Source of the DNA: Methanoregula sp. | GTDB taxonomy: Archaea > Halobacteriota > Methanomicrobia > Methanomicrobiales > Methanospirillaceae | DNA: 9,150 nt | NCBI GenBank assembly: GCA_028705545.1 | Contig: JAQWDG010000059.1 | Span: forward strand, 1-9,150 | Direction: 5' to 3' | Shown here: in pieces, positions 1-6,696 of the stretch | Numbering within the stretch: position 1 is the first letter of the stretch | How the letters are laid out: each line of letters starts with the position of its first letter | Notes under the pieces: model-generated | Seen by the model: the letters and a program-made list of their open reading frames with translations, nothing else | The model's database searches: none | What the model was told of the DNA's origin: nothing | Made by a program: the position numbers and the translations under genes

Positions 1-1358
1 AGCGGCACCGGTTTGAGGGATTTTGCCAGGCGCCGCTGGCCGTTGGTGTAGATCAGGATAATGGCAAGCGGGATCGCGGCGATTAAAAGCGACCAGTACC
101 CGCCCGAGGGGATCTTGTGGAGGTTCGAGAGGAGGAACACGCACGTTACGAGCAGTACAAAGAGGGAGATGAAACTCTTGAGGATCTCCCCCCGGAGCAC
201 CAGGATCCAGAGGATGAAAATACCGGTGATCGTCATCGTTCCGCAGACGGCCAGGCCGTATGCATGGGTGAGGCTGCTGGAGCTCTTAAAGATGGCAATC
301 ACCACCAGGACCGCGCACAACAGCATCCAGTTTACGATATCGATATAGATCTGGGACCGCAGGTGAGGGGAGGTATACTCGATGTGCAGGAGCGGCAGGA
401 TCCGGGTGGTGATGCCCTGGTACACAATGGAGAAGATCCCCGAGATCATCGCCTGCGACGCAATCACCGTAGCTGCGATGCTTAAGAACAGGAACGGGAT
501 ATACAGCAGCTGTGCCTCGGAAAAGATCATCTCGAAGAGAACGTTTGTGGTGCCCGGGTGGGTCATTAAAAATGCGCCCTGTCCGAAGTAATTGATTGCA
601 AGGGCAACAAAGACCAGGTACCACGCTTTTATGATCGGTTCGCGGCCGAGGTGGCCCATATCCGCATAGAGCGCTTCGCCCCCTGTGGCGCACAAAATCA
701 CGGACGAGAGGATCAAAAACCCTGCAAGAATGTTCTGCCCGAGGTAGTTGACAGCATACATCGGGTTGACGGCAAAGATCACCTGCGGGGCAAACAAGAG
801 TGCAACAAACCCTGACACTGCCAGCGCCAGAAACCAGATCACCATCACCGGCCCAAACGCCCATGCCACCTTGTCGGTGCCCCGGGCCTGGAAGGCAAAG
901 AGGCAGATCGCGATGACCGCTGCAATGATCATCAGGACGATCTGTGCGGTATTCTCAAACCCCGGGATCAAAAGGATACCTTCGACTGCGGAGAGGAGGC
1001 TGATCGCGGGCGTGATAACCCCGTCGCCGATGAAAAGCGAGATGCCGATGATGGTTAAAAGGGAGACAAAAGCGACCTGGTTACCGGACTTGAGCATCGG
1101 GAGGAGGATCTCTTTTAGCACGATCGTCCCGCCCTCACCTTTTTTACCCAGGTGCATGGCAAGGAAGGTATACTGGACCGTCACAAGGATGGTCATCGTC
1201 CAGAAAATGAGGGAAAGAATGCCCATCACGTTCTCCGGGGTGGGGGCAGTAAAAAGAAAGATAGCGGTCAGCGTATAGATAGGACTCGTCCCGATATCGC
1301 CAAATACGAGGCCCATCGATTTGACGACCGAAGGCATCGCTACATGATCCCGAAGCAT
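1..1358 (-). CDS. kup: KUP family potassium uptake transporter (partial, C-terminus beyond window)
   Basis: Integral membrane K+ transporter of the KUP/HAK/KT family, which in bacteria takes up K+ in symport with H+. I translated the minus strand by hand. Residues 16-30 carry the family N-terminal signature GLVFGDIGTSPIYTL. Residues 74-77 are the GEGG motif, followed by a long hydrophobic helix and SLFIGDGVITPAISLLSAVEG near 107-127. Later segments include ILCATGGEALYADMGHLGR and NYFGQGAFL, both typical of KUP. The 452 residues in the window cover nearly the whole membrane region of a family whose members usually have about 600-630 residues, so the hydrophilic C-terminal domain lies outside. 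The start is the first in-frame ATG of a TATA-led leader (MLRDHV...); a second ATG at 1337 is possible. No clear Shine-Dalgarno is present. The AI-2E gene lies 93 bp upstream on the same strand, but T-tracts and a TATA-like box between them suggest a separate transcript. Confidence 0.93.
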   Translation of the reverse strand, partial: MLRDHVAMPSVVKSMGLVFGDIGTSPIYTLTAIFLFTAPTPENVMGILSLIFWTMTILVTVQYTFLAMHLGKKGEGGTIVLKEILLPMLKSGNQVAFVSLLTIIGISLFIGDGVITPAISLLSAVEGILLIPGFENTAQIVLMIIAAVIAICLFAFQARGTDKVAWAFGPVMVIWFLALAVSGFVALLFAPQVIFAVNPMYAVNYLGQNILAGFLILSSVILCATGGEALYADMGHLGREPIIKAWYLVFVALAINYFGQGAFLMTHPGTTNVLFEMIFSEAQLLYIPFLFLSIAATVIASQAMISGIFSIVYQGITTRILPLLHIEYTSPHLRSQIYIDIVNWMLLCAVLVVIAIFKSSSSLTHAYGLAVCGTMTITGIFILWILVLRGEILKSFISLFVLLVTCVFLLSNLHKIPSGGYWSLLIAAIPLAIILIYTNGQRRLAKSLKPVP

Positions 1359-1385
1359 TGCTGATTTACGCGTGGGGACATATAG

Positions 1386-1401
1386 GGTATATTAGTTTCT
1401 C
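1386..1401 (-). promoter_or_regulatory. Archaeal BRE/TATA-like promoter of kup
   Basis: Read on the minus strand this is GAGAAACTAATATACC, a purine-rich BRE-like stretch followed by an A/T-rich TATA-like box. The box centre is about 33 nt from the kup ATG at 1358. With the usual archaeal TATA-to-start spacing of about 25 nt this predicts a leader of under 10 nt, which fits the absence of a Shine-Dalgarno. Assignment is by eye. Confidence 0.5.
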
Positions 1402-1412
1402 TTTATCAGGAT

Positions 1413-1438
1413 AAAAATACCAAAAACGTCCGGAAAAA
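1413..1438 (-). terminator. Oligo-T terminator of the AI-2E family gene
   Basis: Just past the stop codon at 1452 the minus strand carries three runs of five T (complement of A5 at 1434-1438, 1422-1426 and 1413-1417), two of them in the repeated unit CGTTTTT. Clusters of short T runs without a strong stem are a common archaeal termination signal. They lie directly upstream of the kup promoter, so the two genes probably do not form one operon. Confidence 0.5.
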
Positions 1439-1451
1439 CGCTGCCGGTATA

Positions 1452-2474
1452 TTATGCACCGGGTGAGGGGTCCTGTGCCTTGTGCTCGTCGGTCCAGATG
1501 CGATAGCTTCGGAGCAGCAGCACGATGATAAGAGGCCCGAGGACAAAACCGGCCAGGCCGAGCGTCAAAAGGCCGCCGATGATGCCGATGAACATGATGA
1601 CGGGATGGATCTTTACCCTCCGCCCGACAAGGACCGGCCGGACATAGATCTCGGGGAGTGCCGAGACAACGATGTACCCCAGGATAAAGAGGATAAGGAC
1701 GCCCTGCATATCGCCAAGAGCCAGAGCATACGCCCCAATCAGGATAAAGGCCACGGACGACCCGAGGATGGGGATCAGTTCGCAGAAGGCCGCAAGGAAC
1801 GAGTAAAAGAGGATGTTCCCGTACCCGAGCAGGTAGAATACCGGAATGGCAATAAAGAAGGTTAAGACCGCGATTGCGATCTGGACAACGTAGATCACGT
1901 AGAGCGTGTCGACCGTGACCGGGGTGAGCTGGTCGTAGTAGACCCTGACCGGTTCGGGCAGGTGACGGCCGATCCGGTCGTAGATATTCCTGCCCTTGAC
2001 GAGCAGCAGGAAGAACGATCCGAAAAAGACGACCGCCTTGATTATAATCAGCGTCAGGTTCGCGGTGATCGTTACCCAGTAATTGACAAAGAGGGCGTTT
2101 CCTTTTGCCAGCCACGATGCGAGCGTTTCCCGGGCGACCGGTATCCCGAAGGCGCCCGGCTGGGTTGCCGGGTTTGCGAGCCAGTTGCCGATCGTCCCAA
2201 AGAGTTCGTCAAGAACCCCGGCGTTTTCCCGGAGGATCGCAAGCGTCACGAACAGGGTTGCCGCGATTGCCGCAAAGAGTGCAACCGTGAGAAGTGCGGC
2301 CGAGACGCCGGGCCGCAGGTGTTGGGAGAGGCGGCGGTGGACCGGGAAGAGCACCACGGCAATCGAGCCTCCCAATACCACCATATCGAGCATCGGCCAG
2401 AAAACGGCCAGTGCGATAAGGGTAAGAATGAGGACAATCAGGAACGGGTACATATCCCTGTCGATGCGGGCCAT
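1452..2474 (-). CDS. AI-2E family (PerM/TqsA-like) transporter
   Basis: Multi-pass membrane protein of 340 residues, close to the usual 330-380 for the AI-2E transporter family (older name UPF0118). Residues 10-45 form the N-terminal hydrophobic pair. A predicted soluble stretch spans about 82-130, and five or more helices follow from 131 to 322. The C-terminal family signature is clear: EIYVRPVLVG at 275-284, then KIHPVIMFIGIIGG and GLAGFVLGPLI up to about 316. CELIPILGSS at 231-240 matches the conserved E-x-I-P-x-x-G segment. The family name comes from E. coli TqsA, which affects autoinducer-2 export; other members have been described as Na+/H+ antiporters, so the substrate here is unknown. 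The reading frame stays open upstream to 2579, but the ATG at 2474 begins just before the first helix and has a TATA-like box about 33 nt upstream. An ATG at 2453 is also possible. The gene is divergent from trkH. Confidence 0.9.
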   Translation of the reverse strand: MARIDRDMYPFLIVLILTLIALAVFWPMLDMVVLGGSIAVVLFPVHRRLSQHLRPGVSAALLTVALFAAIAATLFVTLAILRENAGVLDELFGTIGNWLANPATQPGAFGIPVARETLASWLAKGNALFVNYWVTITANLTLIIIKAVVFFGSFFLLLVKGRNIYDRIGRHLPEPVRVYYDQLTPVTVDTLYVIYVVQIAIAVLTFFIAIPVFYLLGYGNILFYSFLAAFCELIPILGSSVAFILIGAYALALGDMQGVLILFILGYIVVSALPEIYVRPVLVGRRVKIHPVIMFIGIIGGLLTLGLAGFVLGPLIIVLLLRSYRIWTDEHKAQDPSPGA

Positions 2475-2502
2475 GCCTGATAGACACGTTTGCCCGGCAT
2501 CC

Positions 2503-2512
2503 ACTAAATAGA
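2503..2512 (-). promoter_or_regulatory. Possible TATA box of the AI-2E family gene
   Basis: On the minus strand this reads TCTATTTAGT, an A/T-rich box in a GC-rich leader, centred about 33 nt from the ATG at 2474. That is the same spacing as at kup. No Shine-Dalgarno is visible, so a very short leader is inferred. Confidence 0.35.
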
Positions 2513-2556
2513 TGCGGTAAAGCATATGCAGCGGGTCATCGTCCTGCCAGCACAAC

Positions 2557-2567
2557 CCATAACAATA
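2557..2567 (+). promoter_or_regulatory. Possible TATA-like element of trkH
   Basis: CCATAACAATA is a weak A/T-rich element centred about 35 nt before the ATG at 2598, in the divergent gap shared with the AI-2E gene. It is a poor TATA match, and a second A/T-rich patch (CAAATAACTT near 2577-2586) is too close to the ATG to serve unless translation starts elsewhere. Confidence 0.2.
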
Positions 2568-2597
2568 CCGGAGCGCCAAATAACTTCACTATCTGAC

Positions 2598-4124
2598 ATG
2601 AAACGGCTCGATCACCTTGCCATGATCGTCCACGATGTGGGACGGATCTGCCGGTTCCTCGGCTTTGTCTCGCTGGTACCCTTTTTTGTACTGGCAATCT
2701 TCCAGGAGTGGGATATGATCCTGCCGATGGCCACGGCCCCGGCGGCATTTCTCGCGGTCGGGTACCTGCTCCTGTTAGTCCCTGCCCGCGATTACGAGCC
2801 GCCGATCTCGATTGCCCTTGTCGCTGTGGCGCTCGCATGGTTCCTGCTCGCACTCATCGGGGCGCTTCCCTTCGTGTTCGGCCTCGGCATGTCCTATACC
2901 GACAGTGTCTTCGAAGCGATGTCGGGCTGGACGAGCACCGGGTTTACCATGATAACTACGGTCGACCTGACCCCGAAAACCCTCCTCTTCTGGCGGACGT
3001 TCATGCAGTGGATCGGCGGCATCGGGATCATTGCTTTTGGGATCTCGATGCGCCGCAAAACCCAGGTGACCCTCTTCCAGATTTTCCGGTCCGAGGGAAA
3101 ACCCGAAGACCTCATGCCAAACCTCATGTCCACCGGCTGGCGCATGTGGAAGATCTATATTTTTCTGACCTGCGTGTTCACCGGCCTAATCATGCTCGCC
3201 GGCATCCCCCTCTGGGATGCCCTCAACCTGGTCATGGTCGCAATCGCCACCGGGGGTTTTACCCTCCACTCTTCAGGGCTTGCCTATTACCACAACCCGT
3301 GGCTTGAAATCCTGCTCATCCCCGTGATGCTTGCCGGGGCAATCCCGTTCAAACTCTATTTCCTGATGTACCGGGGAAAGATGGACACGCTTTTACGGGA
3401 CAAGACGGTCCGGCTCCTGCTTCTTATCGCTCTCGCGGGATCGATAATCGTATCGATGGAACTCTATCTCTTCAATAACTTCGAGCTGACGACCGCGTTT
3501 AGGCAGGGCGTCTTTGTCTCCGTATCGGGACTGTGTACCTGCGGCCTCCAGAACTCGGATGTCCATGCATGGGCGGCAATCCCCCTGGCCGTCCTCTCCC
3601 TCCTGGTATTTATCGGGGGTGCGATGGGAAGTATGGCCGGGGGTATCAAGGTCAACCGGGTCGCGCTTGCCTATGAAGGGGTAAAATGGTGGTTCCGCCG
3701 TTTCTTTGCGAGCAGCCGGGTCCTCATACCGTTCCGGTACGAGGGGCGCATGCTCTCCCGCGAGATGTCGGAGATGGAGATCTCAAAGAACATGCTCGTT
3801 ATCGCGCTCTATGTCTTTACGATCTTTACGGCAACGATTCTTTGTCTCCACCTGTACATCACCTCGTTCCGGCTCGACGAGGTGGTCTTCGAGTGTATCT
3901 CCGCACTCTCGAACTCGGGGATCACGGTCGGATTCATCTCCGCGGCAAGCCCGTTTGCCATCAAATGGGTCTTCATTGTCCTGATGTGGCTGGGGCGCCT
4001 CGAAGTGGTGCCCGTGATCATCATGGTGATGGGGATCAGCAAGGGGATAAAAGACGAGCTCTTTTCCGAACCTCCGGTCCAGGCCGCTGCGTCGACAAAC
4101 CGGATCGACGACGAACCGGTGTGA
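2598..4124 (+). CDS. trkH: TrkH family potassium uptake protein (Trk/Ktr channel subunit)
   Basis: Membrane-embedded, K+-conducting subunit of a Trk/Ktr system; 508 residues, within the usual 440-550. The four pore-loop repeats can be read in order: MSGWTSTGFT (108-117), VAIATGGFT (214-222), SVSGLCTCGLQ (308-318) and ISALSNSGIT (434-443), each with the filter glycine. GGAMGSMAGGIKVNR (340-354) is the conserved stretch ending in AGGIK-x-x-R. WLGRLEVVPVI (464-474) is the typical last-helix motif. The frame is open from an ATG at 2526, but I place the start at 2598 because MKRLDHLAMI leads straight into the first helix and the extra 24 upstream residues look like non-coding leader; there is no Shine-Dalgarno at either ATG. 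These channels normally need a cytosolic nucleotide-binding TrkA/KtrA ring. No such gene is in the window, so the partner must be encoded elsewhere. Cysteines at 313 and 315 in the third filter loop are unusual. Confidence 0.93.
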   Translation: MKRLDHLAMIVHDVGRICRFLGFVSLVPFFVLAIFQEWDMILPMATAPAAFLAVGYLLLLVPARDYEPPISIALVAVALAWFLLALIGALPFVFGLGMSYTDSVFEAMSGWTSTGFTMITTVDLTPKTLLFWRTFMQWIGGIGIIAFGISMRRKTQVTLFQIFRSEGKPEDLMPNLMSTGWRMWKIYIFLTCVFTGLIMLAGIPLWDALNLVMVAIATGGFTLHSSGLAYYHNPWLEILLIPVMLAGAIPFKLYFLMYRGKMDTLLRDKTVRLLLLIALAGSIIVSMELYLFNNFELTTAFRQGVFVSVSGLCTCGLQNSDVHAWAAIPLAVLSLLVFIGGAMGSMAGGIKVNRVALAYEGVKWWFRRFFASSRVLIPFRYEGRMLSREMSEMEISKNMLVIALYVFTIFTATILCLHLYITSFRLDEVVFECISALSNSGITVGFISAASPFAIKWVFIVLMWLGRLEVVPVIIMVMGISKGIKDELFSEPPVQAAASTNRIDDEPV

Positions 4125-4135
4125 GGCCCTGTTTT

Positions 4136-4157
4136 GGATGTTGGGGGCAGGACATCC
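4136..4157 (+). terminator. Hairpin after trkH
   Basis: GGATGT (4136-4141) and ACATCC (4152-4157) form a perfect 6-bp stem with a 10-nt G-rich loop, starting 11 nt past the trkH stop. There is no T run directly after it. The nearest is T6 at 4201-4206, which could be the actual termination site. A second weak stem, GCAGGG (4188-4193) with CCCTGC (4214-4219), encloses that T run. Confidence 0.3.
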
Positions 4158-4231
4158 GTCAAAGGGTATGGTGAATACAGACCACCGGCAGGGTGCGTAC
4201 TTTTTTGTTGTGTCCCTGCGTATGTTAGGAC

Positions 4232-4240
4232 AGTGAGGTA
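4232..4240 (+). promoter_or_regulatory. Shine-Dalgarno of the cysteine-rich lipoprotein
   Basis: AGTGAGGTAG contains GTGAGG/GAGGT, complementary to the CACCTCC end of archaeal 16S rRNA, and ends 7-9 nt before the ATG at 4248. It fixes that start. Most other starts in this window lack such a site. Confidence 0.6.
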
Positions 4241-4247
4241 GAGAGCG

Positions 4248-4649
4248 ATGAAAAACAGGTATCTTTTCGTCATTACGGGCGTCCTTGTCCTTGCCACCCT
4301 GTTTGCAGCAGGGTGTACCCAGACTACCCAGCAGCAGGTCGTTGTCACGACTGCCCCGCCAACAACAACGGAAACTCCCACGGCAACCCCAACCATTTCT
4401 GCCTGCGGGATCGAGAACTGCCACGGCTATACGCTCCAGTGCGGCCCGAATATTGCCTCGGCCTGTACAAGCGATATCGATGCCGGGGACCGGTGCAGGA
4501 AATATGCATCCTGCCAGGTAGTGAGCGGCACCTGCCAGGTTGTCAAGGAGACTAAGTACGACAAGTGTGTCGGTTGCGTCAAGCAGTGCGAGAGCACGAA
4601 TTACAACAACCCCAACCAGCTCAACGATTGTGCGGACCGGTGCCCGTAA
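4248..4649 (+). CDS. Small cysteine-rich secreted lipoprotein, function unknown
   Basis: 133 residues. Residues 1-22 are a signal peptide (K2, R4, then a hydrophobic core) ending in the lipobox LFAAGC, so C23 is the predicted lipidated residue and the protein sits on the outer face of the cytoplasmic membrane. Residues 24-50 are a Gln/Thr/Pro-rich linker of low complexity, probably extended and possibly glycosylated. The remaining domain (51-133) holds 12 cysteines, at 53, 58, 65, 73, 83, 89, 96, 107, 110, 114, 128 and 132, an even number compatible with six disulfides; C107-x2-C110-x3-C114 could alternatively bind a metal. I do not recognise the cysteine-rich fold and assign no function. The start is supported by a good Shine-Dalgarno. 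The gene follows trkH by 123 bp and is convergent with the reductase gene. It is probably a single-gene transcript that ends at the stem-loop and T-rich stretch just downstream. Confidence 0.85.
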   Translation: MKNRYLFVITGVLVLATLFAAGCTQTTQQQVVVTTAPPTTTETPTATPTISACGIENCHGYTLQCGPNIASACTSDIDAGDRCRKYASCQVVSGTCQVVKETKYDKCVGCVKQCESTNYNNPNQLNDCADRCP

Positions 4650-4691
4650 AATTACCCGGGGCACCACCTTTTTTGTGTTCTTTTTGTGTTC
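4639..4691 (+). terminator. Stem-loop plus T-rich terminator of the lipoprotein gene
   Basis: GGTGCCC (4639-4645) pairs with GGGCACC (4659-4665); the stop codon TAA sits in the loop. T6 at 4669-4674 and T5 at 4681-4685 follow within 4 nt, giving an intrinsic-like terminator whose left arm is the last coding bases. Confidence 0.55.
4670..4691. repeat. Tandem duplication, 11-bp unit
   Basis: TTTTTGTGTTC is present twice, perfectly and back to back (4670-4680 and 4681-4691). It makes up the T-rich terminator tail of the lipoprotein gene. Confidence 0.85.
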
Positions 4692-4692
4692 T

Positions 4693-4718
4693 TATTCTGT
4701 CATGATATTCTGTCATGA
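4693..4718. repeat. Tandem duplication, 13-bp unit, with a partial third copy
   Basis: TATTCTGTCATGA occurs twice without mismatch (4693-4705 and 4706-4718). A 9-bp partial copy, TATTCTGTC, recurs at 4743-4751 just beyond an intervening hairpin. Confidence 0.85.
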
Positions 4719-4741
4719 ACCGGTGGTATTGCCCCACCGGT
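4719..4741. repeat. Perfect 8-bp inverted repeat between convergent genes
   Basis: ACCGGTGG (4719-4726) and CCACCGGT (4734-4741) form a GC-rich stem with a 7-nt loop. Neither strand has a T run directly after it. It may act as a 3'-end stabilising or bidirectional termination hairpin; the role is inference. Confidence 0.6.
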
Positions 4742-4772
4742 GTATTCTGTCGGGCCGGGGGCCGGACGAGTG

Positions 4773-4778
4773 AAAAAA
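4773..4778 (-). terminator. Oligo-T stop signal after the geranylgeranyl reductase gene
   Basis: The minus strand has T6 about 15 nt past the TAG stop at 4793-4795. The hairpin at 4719-4741 lies further along the same transcript as a possible back-up. There is no strong stem immediately before the T run. Confidence 0.35.
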
Positions 4779-4792
4779 CAGCTGCCGTGCCG

Positions 4793-5947
4793 CTAGAGAA
4801 ACGACCGTATCCCCGAGACGAGAAGCGGGGAGAAGAACCGGATGAGCGCGGGGTTTTTGAAAAGGAGCCCGGCAAGTTTTCCCGGCCGGTCCATGTCGCC
4901 GTACCGGACAATGGTCTCGACAATCCCGGGGGCCGCCATCGCTTCGATCATCCGGTCGAGCGTCTCCGGGGAGAGGTGCCGGCGCATTAAAAAAAGGCGG
5001 TACCCGAGCGCGAGCTCCTTTCCTATATCCTCCTGCCACCGTCTCTCGTATTCCGATAACGCCTTGTCGGAGAAATCGTCGCGCTCGCAGCAGAGCGCCG
5101 CTACCGATGCGGCATGGCGGGCCGTGCGGATACCGGTGTATACCCCCCCGCCGGAGGTCGGCTTTGCAAACCCCCCGGCGTCCCCGGTAAAGAGCGTCTT
5201 CCTGCCGTAAGTCCTTGGCATAATGCCCAGGGGGAGCGTCCCGGTCACCATGTGCAGGTCGGACGAGAGGCCGAGCCGCCGGACAAACGCGGCAAACCGT
5301 TCGGGAACCTGTCCTGTGCCGCACAGTCCCGCCCGTACCCGGCCATTGCCCGAGGGGATGACCCAGCCGAAGAAATCCTCCGATGCATCGGGGTAGAGTT
5401 CGACAAGCCCGCGGTCACGGGAGAGTTTACCTTCCGCCTGGATGCCGGCAAGGTACGTCCGGGCCCGCTCCATGCCGTACAGCCGGGCGATGGTGCTCCG
5501 CGGGCCGTCGGCAGCGACGAGGATCCGGAACCGGAACTCTTCGCTCCCGTTTACCCCCCGGGTGACCACCCGGTTTTCCCGCACATCGCAGACTGCGGTC
5601 TTTGTTACAAAATCCGCCCCGGCATCGGCTGCCGATTCCGCGATCTCCCGGTCGAGGATCCCCCGGTCAACTACGTGTGCCTTGGGGACCTTTGCATCGA
5701 TCTCAAGCACCCGGCCTGCACCGGAGATCACCCGCGCTCCCGTTACCGTATTCAGGATCGACCGCGGCCCGGTTTCGCATTCGGCAAAAGCGGCAAGCGA
5801 GAGAAGGCCTGCGCACTGGACCGGGTACCCGATCGTCCCCTGCTCCTCAATACAGAGCACGGACAGGCCGGCCTTTGCACATTCCCGGGCAGCAGAACTC
5901 CCAACCGGTCCTGCTCCGGCAACGATCACGTCATATACCGGGGACAT
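4793..5947 (-). CDS. Geranylgeranyl reductase family FAD-dependent oxidoreductase
   Basis: 384 residues, close to the usual 380-410 of this family. Members reduce double bonds in geranylgeranyl chains; in archaea the best known, digeranylgeranylglycerophospholipid reductase, saturates membrane ether lipids using FAD. The N-terminal Rossmann fold carries VAGAGPVGSSAA (9-20, GxGxxG) and an acidic end of the second strand (IEE, 33-35). YPVQCAGLLS (41-50) matches the family P-x-x-C-x-G motif, with C45 in the position of the active-site cysteine. ADGPRS (146-151) and GDAGGFAKPTSGGG (255-268) are the second and third flavin-binding motifs. Methanogens often have several paralogues, so this may act on lipids, polyprenols or another isoprenoid; I cannot tell which. 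There is no clear Shine-Dalgarno. The gene lies 33 bp downstream of the DUF308-like gene on the same strand and is probably cotranscribed, although a T8 run sits in the gap. Confidence 0.88.
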   Translation of the reverse strand: MSPVYDVIVAGAGPVGSSAARECAKAGLSVLCIEEQGTIGYPVQCAGLLSLAAFAECETGPRSILNTVTGARVISGAGRVLEIDAKVPKAHVVDRGILDREIAESAADAGADFVTKTAVCDVRENRVVTRGVNGSEEFRFRILVAADGPRSTIARLYGMERARTYLAGIQAEGKLSRDRGLVELYPDASEDFFGWVIPSGNGRVRAGLCGTGQVPERFAAFVRRLGLSSDLHMVTGTLPLGIMPRTYGRKTLFTGDAGGFAKPTSGGGVYTGIRTARHAASVAALCCERDDFSDKALSEYERRWQEDIGKELALGYRLFLMRRHLSPETLDRMIEAMAAPGIVETIVRYGDMDRPGKLAGLLFKNPALIRFFSPLLVSGIRSFL

Positions 5948-5960
5948 GGTATCTCAAACC

Positions 5961-5968
5961 AAAAAAAA
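5961..5968 (-). terminator. T8 run between the DUF308-like and reductase genes
   Basis: The minus strand has eight consecutive T about 12 nt after the TAA of the DUF308-like gene and 13 nt before the reductase ATG. In archaea such a run can cause full or partial termination, which would lower reductase expression relative to the upstream gene. I saw no convincing promoter for the reductase inside the gap. Confidence 0.35.
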
Positions 5969-5980
5969 GAACGATGGGGG

Positions 5981-6616
5981 TTACTGGGGCGGCTTTTCAT
6001 CCTGCGTTGTCGCGGGTGCAGTATCCTCTGCCGGGACCGTTTCCTCTTTGGCTTTTACCGGGAACTTGCAGGTCTTGAAGATAAGGACATGGGGGGGGAC
6101 CGGCACATCTGCGTCTTTTTTTATGGAAAATCCCATGATGATTGCAAACAGCCCGAACACAAACGCGAATGTCCCGACAATAGTCATGATAAGGTAGGAT
6201 GAGGCAGCGGGAACATACCAGACGAATATACCAAGCAAAACAAGGCTTGCTGCGATAACTCCTCCGACAAGGTAATACTTGCTCCGCGGACGGGAAAGGG
6301 CAAGGGAGATCCCGGAGTAAGCAGCATAGAACGCCAGCACGGCTATTGCGATGACAAAGAGCAGCGCGATGCTGTTGGGAAAGATTGTCGCCACGATACC
6401 TACGAGGAGGAGGCCGGCAGAGCAGATAAACCAGAAGAACGACTCTTCGGCGGGCGAGGTGATCGCAATTAAGACACAGAGGACAATGCCGGTGACAAGG
6501 ATTATCCAGAATATTCCTAAAAAGAAAGCGAGCAGGGGGCCGGGCACGGTCAGCGCAAGGCCTCCGAATATGACACCTATCAACCCTTTCAGGAGGCAGG
6601 AGAGTTTCGCATCCAT
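5981..6616 (-). CDS. DUF308/HdeD-like multi-pass membrane protein
   Basis: 211 residues with about six predicted membrane helices, near 8-27, 29-53, 59-80, 83-106, 115-135 and 141-163, then a hydrophilic tail (165-211) rich in K, E, P and T. Three internal repeats resemble the DUF308/HdeD hairpin, each a G-rich helix ending in a Pro: GLIGVIFGGLALTVP (11-25), AGLLLVGIVATIFP (67-80) and VIAASLVLLGIFVWYVP (120-136). E. coli HdeD is linked to acid resistance, but the family has no agreed activity and I assign none. The start follows the repeat architecture, and a BRE/TATA-like box lies about 27 nt upstream, predicting an almost leaderless mRNA. The gene is first in a probable two-gene transcript with the geranylgeranyl reductase and is divergent from the DUF432 gene. 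Confidence 0.8.
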   Translation of the reverse strand: MDAKLSCLLKGLIGVIFGGLALTVPGPLLAFFLGIFWIILVTGIVLCVLIAITSPAEESFFWFICSAGLLLVGIVATIFPNSIALLFVIAIAVLAFYAAYSGISLALSRPRSKYYLVGGVIAASLVLLGIFVWYVPAASSYLIMTIVGTFAFVFGLFAIIMGFSIKKDADVPVPPHVLIFKTCKFPVKAKEETVPAEDTAPATTQDEKPPQ

Positions 6617-6638
6617 AGAATTACGTCACTGTCCTCGC

Positions 6639-6650
6639 GTTAATAGTTTC
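6639..6650 (-). promoter_or_regulatory. BRE/TATA-like promoter of the DUF308-like gene
   Basis: On the minus strand this reads GAAACTATTAAC and shares GAAACTA with the kup promoter at 1386-1401. It is centred about 27 nt before the ATG at 6616, so transcription would begin at or within a few nucleotides of the start codon. Confidence 0.45.
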
Positions 6651-6696
6651 GCCCTGCCGTAAGCCAGAAGGAAACGGATTTCCCGGATCAAGGCTG

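Noticed and set aside
286..864. 192-residue open frame on the minus strand inside kup
   Set aside because: It is an alternate frame of kup. Its translation is rich in Cys, Pro, Arg and His without a domain pattern, while the overlapping frame gives a clear KUP protein.
1366..2115. 249-residue open frame on the minus strand
   Set aside because: It is a shifted frame of the AI-2E gene with an Arg/Pro/His-rich translation; the 1452-2474 frame has membrane helices and the family signature.
2526..2597. Upstream ATG for trkH at 2526
   Set aside because: The extra 24 residues are not TrkH-like and would lie in the divergent promoter region of the AI-2E gene.
3783..4667. 294-residue open frame antisense to the trkH end and the lipoprotein
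   Set aside because: The composition is rich in Asp, Arg and His with no recognisable motif, and both sense frames have clear family or lipobox features.
4670..4718. CRISPR-like array
   Set aside because: There are only two copies of each short unit, directly abutting with no spacers, so these are simple tandem duplications.
5114..6202. 362-residue open frame on the plus strand, antisense to the reductase and DUF308-like gene
   Set aside because: Long antisense frames are expected in GC-rich genes. It crosses two well-supported genes, and its translation is Pro/Arg/Gly-rich and low in hydrophobic order.
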